Source: Anaerolineae bacterium
GTDB lineage: Bacteria; Chloroflexota; Anaerolineae; B4-G1; SLSP01
Length of the DNA: 13,488 nucleotides
Direction of reading: 5' to 3'
Assembly: GCA_016934645.1 (NCBI GenBank)
Contig: JAFGSL010000728.1
Coordinates: 1 to 13,488, forward strand
Shown here: piece by piece, positions 9,067-13,488 of the stretch
Layout of the letters: every line of letters starts with the position of its first letter
How positions within the stretch are numbered: the stretch's first letter is position 1
Made by a program: the position numbers and the translations under genes
The notes under the pieces: generated by a model
Told to the model about the DNA's origin: nothing
What the model saw: only the letters and a program-made list of their open reading frames with translations
Databases searched by the model: none

Positions 9067-9108
9067 CTCCCTCCCCCTGCGCTTTGCGCAGGGGGAGGGA
9101 GTCTTTTT
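9067..9108. terminator. intrinsic terminator after katG, possibly bidirectional
   Basis: A perfect 16-bp stem (CTCCCTCCCCCTGCGC at 9067-9082 with its complement at 9086-9101) with a TTT loop is followed by TCTTTTT (9102-9108), a textbook Rho-independent terminator for katG. On the minus strand the same stem is followed by CTAAGTTTTCG, with a shorter T-run, so it could also end the minus-strand pair at 9141-10750. The purine/pyrimidine-biased arms may be a dispersed repeat. Confidence 0.88.
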
Positions 9109-9140
9109 CCCTAGTACCTTCAGTATAATCTTGAGCAGTA

Positions 9141-9419
9141 TCAAGCCCCCCGCAGGATCAGCGGTAGATAAATTTTATGCCCTGCTCCAGTTTCGCACCA
9201 GTAGCCCAAGCAGCCTTTATAGCTCGCGCTGGAAGGCGCGCCGATGACCGTCTGACCAACGGTGAAGTTGACGGCATAGTTTGTAGAGCTGGTCTTCCCA
9301 CCACTCCCGGTCATTAGGGTGAACCAGTCCAACCGGTAGTTGTCTGAAGACATCGCCAGGACACTACTCGCCAACAAAAGCAAGATAACCAGGGAGATTA
9401 GAAACGTGAGCTGTTTCAT
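9141..9419 (-). CDS. small exported protein with C-terminal YLPL-type tail
   Basis: A 92-residue protein with a signal peptide (residues 1-22, hydrophobic core LTFLISLVILLLL, cleavage site likely after VLA). The mature part reads SSDNYRLDWFTLMTGSGG, then SSTNYAVNFTVGQTVIG and ASYKGCLGYWC, with two cysteines (70 and 75), and ends in HKIYLPLILRGA. I have an impression that short proteins with this arrangement and tail recur in Anaerolineae-type genomes; the function is unknown. Start choice: the frame opens at 9437, overlapping the upstream stop as ATGA, but GGGAGG (9426-9431) lies 6 nt before the ATG at 9419, which gives a cleaner signal peptide. The ATG at 9422 is an alternative. Its coupling to the upstream exported protein suggests the two work together at the cell surface. 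Confidence 0.8.
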   Translation of the reverse strand: MKQLTFLISLVILLLLASSVLAMSSDNYRLDWFTLMTGSGGKTSSTNYAVNFTVGQTVIGAPSSASYKGCLGYWCETGAGHKIYLPLILRGA

Positions 9420-9433
9420 CATTTGCCTCCCGC

Positions 9434-10750
9434 TCATTGGGAAAGATTGGGATCATCGTCGGCCCAGAGCGCGCGCTCCAGCCGGTCGTCCTCGTAGCCC
9501 AATCGTTTGCCCACGATGCGGTAGGAAAATTCGGTGTTCGGATCGCCGTCACGCAGGCGAACCTCGAACTGGGTGGGCGTGCGGTTGGTCACGTAAACCT
9601 CGGCGGCCCCATAGACCTGGACAAAAACGTGGTAGGGTTCGTCCTCCAGGTTGACCGTCTGGGCAAAGGTGGGGTCGATGGGGATGATGACCGCGCCGTC
9701 GTCGAGTTTGCCAAAGCCATAATCGGTGAACCAGACCTCGGTGGATTCTTCGGTGTAGAGCAGGCGGGCGCCGTCGCTGGTGCCGACGACGGCGCTCTTG
9801 GTCCCACTGGCGACGTTCAGCCCGCTTTTCCCGGCGGGTGCGCTGATATAGACCCCGTTCCCAACGCCCGTGGTAAAGCTGCCGCTCCAGCCATTGGAAG
9901 AGAGCGTCACGCCCTTGACGGCAGCGCCGCCGCCGCTGCCAGGGTCGTGAACGCCGAAGACACCCCAGCCACTATCCTCCTTGGTCAGGCCGACGACTCC
10001 ATTTCGACCGGCGAACAGTCCGGCAGATTCCCAATAGGCTCCCGTGTCATAGTCGGATATGCTATAGTCCGTCTGCAAACCGACGATTCCGAAACTGGTG
10101 ATGACGTCTGTTTTGCCGAGCAGGCCGACGCCGCCTCCGTTGCTATAAAAGTATCCCCCATAGCCACTCGGCGACCTGGATCCGCCCACCACGGCATAGT
10201 TGGTGCCGGTTTCGCTCATAGCGTAGACGCGCAAGCCCCGTCCGGCGCTGTGCCAGTTTTCGATGTGTAGGATGGCGGAGGATGTCGCGCCACTGATGAT
10301 GGCCCCTGGCCGCAGGCTGAAGGCGTAGGGGACGGGGTAGATGGCTTCGCGTGGGGTCATCTCGTCATCGCCCTCGACCTGGACACCCAGGTAGAGTCGC
10401 TTACCGTCAATGTCGGAAGACTCGCACCAGTCCATCTCGGCGTTGAACAGCCCGTTGTCCAGATGCACTGAGTCATCGTCCTGGCATAAAGTGACCGTGT
10501 CATATGATGTAGCGTAGAGAGAAAAGGTGATGGTGCGATAACCATCAATGGGATTACCATTATCATCGGTCAACCGTCCCTGGATTGGAATGACATTGTA
10601 TACTGGCGTTGTTGCTTCAGATCGCGCTTCATTGAGGTCTACGTTTGGCCCGGGTTCCTGGGCCAGGGTAAAGCCTACGGCCACTGCCAATACGACCAGT
10701 ATGGCCAAAATCAGGATTCCACTCACCATCAGCCTTCTACGTGTACCCAT
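9434..10750 (-). CDS. large exported/surface protein with tail-fibre-like repeats
   Basis: A 438-residue protein with an N-terminal signal or anchor segment (basic GTRRR, hydrophobic 9-29, possible cleavage after TLA at 30). Residues about 50-145 form a recognisable domain (VIPIQGRLTDDNGNPIDGYRTITFSLY to AIYPVPYAFSLRPG) seen at the N-terminus of many bacterial secreted proteins. Residues 180-330 hold degenerate repeats around an AVVG/IVGL core (near 187, 222, 252, 277 and 321) followed by glycine- and aromatic-rich turns, resembling beta-rich tail-fibre or spike shafts. Residues 352-425 form a C-terminal domain (YHVFVQVYGAAEVYVTNRTPTQFEVR, then FSYRIVGKRLGYEDDRLE) also common in such proteins. 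AAAGGAG lies 6 nt before the ATG. No enzyme motif is seen; a structural or adhesive surface role is inferred. Confidence 0.82.
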   Translation of the reverse strand: MGTRRRLMVSGILILAILVVLAVAVGFTLAQEPGPNVDLNEARSEATTPVYNVIPIQGRLTDDNGNPIDGYRTITFSLYATSYDTVTLCQDDDSVHLDNGLFNAEMDWCESSDIDGKRLYLGVQVEGDDEMTPREAIYPVPYAFSLRPGAIISGATSSAILHIENWHSAGRGLRVYAMSETGTNYAVVGGSRSPSGYGGYFYSNGGGVGLLGKTDVITSFGIVGLQTDYSISDYDTGAYWESAGLFAGRNGVVGLTKEDSGWGVFGVHDPGSGGGAAVKGVTLSSNGWSGSFTTGVGNGVYISAPAGKSGLNVASGTKSAVVGTSDGARLLYTEESTEVWFTDYGFGKLDDGAVIIPIDPTFAQTVNLEDEPYHVFVQVYGAAEVYVTNRTPTQFEVRLRDGDPNTEFSYRIVGKRLGYEDDRLERALWADDDPNLSQ

Positions 10751-11008
10751 TTCAAACTCCTTTCTGTTTGTGACTTGACTTGAATGTGTTTTGTCTCAGT
10801 TGAAAAGTGCGCCATCTTATGTGTCACTTGTCCGTTTCACCCCCTTCCTTACACGCTACCAGGCCACGGGGCCTAATCCAAGGGCATTTCTAGCCGTTTT
10901 GCAGCTTCATCGCGTCCATTTTCTGCTGATAGTTGTAGCACAGTCTGTTATTATGCCTCTGCACTGTCAAAAGGTCAAAATGCGCACCGTGCCAACACTT
11001 CTTTTCAT
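10751..11008. other. intergenic region between divergent genes, no gene seen
   Basis: This is the larger part of a 338-bp divergent gap. Next to 10750 it carries the Shine-Dalgarno sequence of the exported-protein gene, and its promoter must lie here, but I see no convincing -35/-10 pair on the minus strand. An open frame from 10791 to 11012 has no ribosome-binding site and a composition unlike the neighbouring proteins, so it is not called. The part closest to padR is described separately. Confidence 0.5.
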
Positions 11009-11036
11009 TTGACAGTTTTCGTTTTTGTTCTAAGAT
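11009..11036 (+). promoter_or_regulatory. predicted promoter of padR
   Basis: Perfect TTGACA at 11009-11014 and TAAGAT (4 of 6 to consensus) at 11031-11036 with a 16-bp spacer. The start point would be near 11043, inside the palindrome that follows, with a leader of about 45 nt before the ATG at 11089. Confidence 0.6.
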
Positions 11037-11070
11037 ATATCCGTAACAGATATATCTTTTAGGGATATAT
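11032..11070. promoter_or_regulatory. probable PadR operator: 10-bp inverted repeat plus third half-site
   Basis: AAGATATATC (11032-11041) and its exact complement GATATATCTT (11049-11058) are separated by 7 nt. A third GATATAT follows at 11064-11070. The palindrome covers the padR -10 and predicted start point. PadR proteins commonly repress their own promoters through such dyads, so autoregulation is likely, although the sequence differs from the ATGT-N-ACAT form known for some members. Confidence 0.7.
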
Positions 11071-11088
11071 TTTTATGGAGGTAACCCA

Positions 11089-11472
11089 ATGAGTATCTCA
11101 GAGAGTCAAAATCCGGAAGCTCTGCTTCCCTTGACGCCCACCGTGTTTCATATTCTCCTGGCGCTAGCCGATAGGGAACGGCACGGCTATAGCATTATGA
11201 AAACTGTCGAAGCGCACACCGATGGGCACGTCAAGATGGGGCCAGGGACATTATACGGTTCCATCAAACGGATGTTAGCCGCCGATCTAATCGCAGAATC
11301 CGATGAACGCCCCGACCCGGAGATGGATGACAGCCGCCGGCGTTACTATTGCCTGACCGGCCTGGGCACGCGAGTGCTGGCGCTCGAAGCCGCACGCCTC
11401 GCCAAAGCGGTCCAACTGGCGCAACAAAGGGACTTGCTAACAAAGCCCCTCCTCACGCCGGAGGTGGCATGA
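11089..11472 (+). CDS. PadR family transcriptional regulator
   Basis: A 127-residue regulator. The PadR winged helix spans about 14-95: LTPTVFHILLALADRERHGYSIMKTVEAHT, then the family signature VKMGPGTLYGSIKRMLAADLIAE and the wing RRRYYCLTGLGTRVLALEAARL. A short helical dimerisation tail follows (about 95-118). This is the compact PadR-s2 type. GGAGGT lies 7 nt before the ATG. The stop overlaps the start of the following membrane protein gene as ATGA, so the two are coupled. PadR genes joined to membrane protein or ABC permease genes usually control that partner, often in response to a ligand that enters or damages the membrane; the ligand here is unknown. Confidence 0.93.
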   Translation: MSISESQNPEALLPLTPTVFHILLALADRERHGYSIMKTVEAHTDGHVKMGPGTLYGSIKRMLAADLIAESDERPDPEMDDSRRRYYCLTGLGTRVLALEAARLAKAVQLAQQRDLLTKPLLTPEVA

Positions 11473-12617
11473 TGGCGCAGCCGACGAAAGTACAAACCAG
11501 CATCAGAATTTACGCAGCGCTCCTTTGGCTGTATCCGCGCGCGCACCGGCAAGACTATGGACCATTAATGGTACAGCTCTTCCAGGATCAGTGCAAGGAG
11601 GCTTACACCCACCAACGCATCTGGGGACTGCTGCAAGTGTGGCTGCGCACCCTCCGGGATTTGGTCACAACTGCGATTCAGGAACACCTGCACCTTGCCG
11701 CTCAGCTCGGGCTGGCAAATCAACCGCTGACGCCACTGCCCTGGCGGCAAGTGTCATTGGCACTCCTGCCAGGATTGTGGACAATGCTCATACGCACCAG
11801 TCTGCTACCTTGGCTGCCGGGCTGGCTGGAACTAGGTTATGTCTACCTAGCAAGTGGGCTGCTGTTGTGGAGTTGGCGGCGCGAACGCCGCCTCGCGCGC
11901 TGGGTTTACCCGATTGCCAGTCTCGCCATCTACGGGCTGCCACTGACGGTCGCCAGAATTCTCTTCCAGCAGGATGGTGGGACGCCCCCGCCACTGCTTA
12001 GTCGAGTGGCGACTGGCTGGCTCATCCCTCTGGCCTTTGTGGTCGCCTGCCTGAGTGTCCTGTGGGCGCAGCGTCGCCACATTCGATTTTCCATCTTCAC
12101 CTGGATCGCGCTTGGCATCTTCATTGGCTCTGGTCCGGTGATGGGGTTTTATTCGGTTCTCCTCGTCATACTCCCGGCAACGCTTGGCTTGCTGGCAGCG
12201 TCGCGCGATCGTCTGTACGCGGCCCAGTTCGTTTTGGGCATCGCCTGGTGGTTTGCAGACGGGATCATCGACCCCAGTTACGCCATCCTCATCTGGACAG
12301 ACGCCTATGCTATGACGCGTCTGCTTGAGACTCTGCCCACCCTCTTTATCCTGATCCTGCCGGTGATTTGGGTCCTGCGGGCGCGCACCACCCACCAACA
12401 ACTGGTCGGGATGACGGTCTTCCCATTTATAGGGATGACCCTGGCGGAAATCGCGCGTTTCCTTACCCTATACAACACTGAGCGCGGCGCAATCCTCACC
12501 ATGCAAAATCTACAAACGGGATTGAGCAGCGTGGTTCAGCTTACGGCGGTGCTGGCACTGGTGTGGATCACCTTCGCACAATTCGCTGCGTCTCCAACCC
12601 CGGCGACGGAGCGCTAA
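11472..12617 (+). CDS. PadR-coupled multi-spanning membrane protein, function unknown
   Basis: A protein of 381 residues. The N-terminal cytosolic part (about 8-65) contains IRIYAALLWLYPRAHRQDYG, then MVQLFQDQCKEA. This resembles the short LYPRxxRxxYG prefix found before some ABC permeases encoded beside PadR genes. After it come about nine or ten hydrophobic segments (roughly from residue 95 to 375) with no FtsX, ATPase, kinase or other motif that I recognise. Two ATGs are possible. The one at 11472 has GGAGG 7 nt upstream; the one at 11469 overlaps the padR stop as ATGA but is only 4 nt from GGAGG. The gene is surely co-transcribed with padR. A membrane sensor or transport-related role is a guess. 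Confidence 0.8.
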   Translation: MAQPTKVQTSIRIYAALLWLYPRAHRQDYGPLMVQLFQDQCKEAYTHQRIWGLLQVWLRTLRDLVTTAIQEHLHLAAQLGLANQPLTPLPWRQVSLALLPGLWTMLIRTSLLPWLPGWLELGYVYLASGLLLWSWRRERRLARWVYPIASLAIYGLPLTVARILFQQDGGTPPPLLSRVATGWLIPLAFVVACLSVLWAQRRHIRFSIFTWIALGIFIGSGPVMGFYSVLLVILPATLGLLAASRDRLYAAQFVLGIAWWFADGIIDPSYAILIWTDAYAMTRLLETLPTLFILILPVIWVLRARTTHQQLVGMTVFPFIGMTLAEIARFLTLYNTERGAILTMQNLQTGLSSVVQLTAVLALVWITFAQFAASPTPATER

Positions 12618-12751
12618 GGCCGTTCCAAGGAAATAAATCGTCCAAACTCTGGCGTTTTCCCAAGGGTTTGCCCTCGTTGTTGCGTAATTTAACTCTTGGA
12701 ACTACCTAGGCCGTTGCTTTTATCCCAAACCGGCGTATGATGCCTCCAGCC
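12618..12751. other. intergenic stretch with short repeats, no gene seen
   Basis: No coding frame of note. It holds a separated 8-bp inverted repeat (GTTCCAAG at 12622-12629, CTTGGAAC at 12695-12702), an 8-bp direct repeat AGGCCGTT (12617-12624 and 12708-12715) and a small AGGG-TTTG-CCCT hairpin. None is a clear terminator. A promoter for the downstream symporter gene is expected here but not evident. Confidence 0.4.
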
Positions 12752-12785
12752 AACCTTGCGAAGGTTCAGAAACCTTCGCAAGGTT
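12752..12785. repeat. nested perfect palindrome upstream of the symporter gene
   Basis: AACCTTGCGAAGGTT (12752-12766) and AACCTTCGCAAGGTT (12771-12785) are exact reverse complements around a 4-nt loop, CAGA. Each arm is itself a dyad (AACCTT-N3-AAGGTT), so the element can be read as one 15-bp hairpin or as two tandem operators. It ends 14 bp before the ATG at 12800 and next to its ribosome-binding site (AGAGG, 12790-12794). It could be an operator, an RNA hairpin affecting translation, or a copy of a dispersed palindromic repeat. Confidence 0.8.
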
Positions 12786-12799
12786 TACAAGAGGATCAT

Positions 12800-13488
12800 A
12801 TGCAAAAGAACGCACAAACGGACATATCGCCTTCTACAACCCGGCTTTCACGCCGCACCAAGCTCTTCTACGGCGTAGGCGACACCGGCTTCAGCCTGAC
12901 CTCCACGCTACTTGGCGCGTATTTCGCCATCTTTCTTACGGATGTGGTCGGAATCGCGCCGAGTATCGCCGCCGTCGCCATCTTCATCGGGCGCAGTTGG
13001 GACTACATCAACGATCCGCTCATCGGCCACATCTCCGACCGCACGCGGACGCGTTGGGGACGCCGCCGCCCTTTCCTCCTTTTCGGCGCGATCCCCTACG
13101 CCATGGTCTTTATGCTGCTCTGGTGGCGACCACCATGGACCAGCGACGTCGCATTGGCCGTGTACTACGCGTTGGCCTACGTCATCTTCGACGCAGCGGC
13201 AACGTTCGTCTACATGCCCTATTTCGCCCTCACCCCCGAACTGACGCCGGATTACGACGAACGCACGGCCCTCACCTCGTATCGGATGTTCTTTTCCATT
13301 CTGGGCAGTCTGATCTCGTTCACACTACCGCTGGCCATCGTCGGCTCGTTCACGCCACAGAATGCGCCGCGCGTGATGACGATGGGCGTCATCTTCGGCG
13401 CGACGGCGGCGCTGGCTGTGCTCATCACGTTCTTTGGGACGCGGGAACGCGAGGTGTTTATGGCGCAGGCGCAGCCCAGCCTGAGACA
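12800..13488 (+). CDS. GPH-family (MelB-like) sugar:cation symporter, 5' part
   Basis: The first 229 residues of a polytopic transporter whose gene runs past the window end. The N-terminal 20 residues are cytosolic, then KLFYGVGDTGFSLTSTLLGAYFAIFLTDVVG opens the first helix pair. The family motif RSWDYINDPLIGHISDRTRTRWGRRRP (65-91) contains Asp68 and Asp72, equivalent to the cation-coupling Asp55 and Asp59 of MelB, so sodium- or proton-driven uptake of a glycoside, pentoside or hexuronide is likely. MPYFALTPELTPDYDERTALTSYRMFFSILG is the typical cytosolic stretch between helices 4 and 5. AGAGG lies 5 nt before the ATG. The actual sugar cannot be told without the rest of the gene or its neighbours. 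Confidence 0.9.
   Translation, partial: MQKNAQTDISPSTTRLSRRTKLFYGVGDTGFSLTSTLLGAYFAIFLTDVVGIAPSIAAVAIFIGRSWDYINDPLIGHISDRTRTRWGRRRPFLLFGAIPYAMVFMLLWWRPPWTSDVALAVYYALAYVIFDAAATFVYMPYFALTPELTPDYDERTALTSYRMFFSILGSLISFTLPLAIVGSFTPQNAPRVMTMGVIFGATAALAVLITFFGTREREVFMAQAQPSLR

Noticed and set aside
9434..10750. Prophage remnant, because of the tail-fibre-like repeats
   Set aside because: No other phage gene, integrase or attachment site is nearby, and the protein has a signal/anchor segment, so a cellular surface protein is the simpler reading.
11847..12401. A 184-codon minus-strand open frame
   Set aside because: It is antisense to the PadR-coupled membrane protein, hydrophilic and Arg/Gln-rich, with no ribosome-binding site.
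12622..12702. Separated 8-bp inverted repeat GTTCCAAG/CTTGGAAC as insertion-element ends
   Set aside because: Only 65 bp lie between the arms, no coding or target-site duplication is seen, and an 8-bp match over this distance can arise by chance.
12912..13244. A 110-codon plus-strand open frame
   Set aside because: It is an out-of-frame shadow of the GPH symporter gene; the product is Ser/Arg/Pro-rich and without known motifs.

Overview
The window looks like a chromosomal segment of a free-living, oxygen-exposed bacterium, most likely a member of the Chloroflexota (Anaerolineae/Caldilineae-like). This is inference. It rests on the moderately high G+C, on the small secreted protein ending in a YLPLILR-type tail with an upstream ASYKGCLGYW segment (a combination I associate with that phylum), on the secreted 'QGRLTDDNGNP' protein, and on an extended TspO-like protein beside DegV and DUF1295 genes. 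No rRNA, tRNA, CRISPR array, insertion sequence or prophage is visible.

Layout. (1) 2-1092, plus strand: the 3' end of an FtsX/MacB-type permease gene, overlapping by ATGA the gene for its LolD/MacB-like ATPase. (2) 1089-4764, minus strand: glutathione peroxidase, a TspO-related membrane protein, a DUF4345 membrane protein (ATGA-coupled), a DegV lipid-binding protein, a DUF1295 steroid-reductase-like membrane protein and a DUF1475 membrane protein. The last one converges on the ABC ATPase gene with a 4-bp overlap. (3) 4765-4937: an AT-rich divergent control region with two back-to-back consensus promoters and a perfect PerR-type operator. (4) 4938-9023, plus strand: PerR, a ferritin-like/VIT fusion (MbfA-like), a DUF454 (YbaN-like) membrane protein and catalase-peroxidase KatG, ended by a strong hairpin terminator. 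(5) 9141-10750, minus strand: two coupled genes for exported proteins. (6) 11089-12617, plus strand: a PadR regulator with a palindromic operator in its promoter, overlapping a multi-TM membrane protein gene. (7) 12800 to the window end, plus strand: the 5' part of a GPH-family (MelB-like) sugar:cation symporter gene, preceded by a nested palindrome.

The most coherent system is the oxidative-stress and iron module at 4279-9023. PerR carries all the metal-sensing and structural-zinc ligands of the family. Its box, TTATAATTATTATAA, overlaps its own -10 element. The divergent gpx promoter has the same TTGACA-16 bp-TATAAT geometry and a degenerate box in the same register. The controlled genes would remove hydrogen peroxide (KatG), remove hydroperoxides (Gpx) and export or detoxify iron (MbfA-like), with the DUF454 protein as an unexplained partner. 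No wholly new system can be claimed from sequence alone. The best leads are the mirror-image promoter pair, the DUF454 protein inside a peroxide/iron operon, the PadR-coupled membrane protein, the exported-protein pair and the nested palindrome at 12752-12785.
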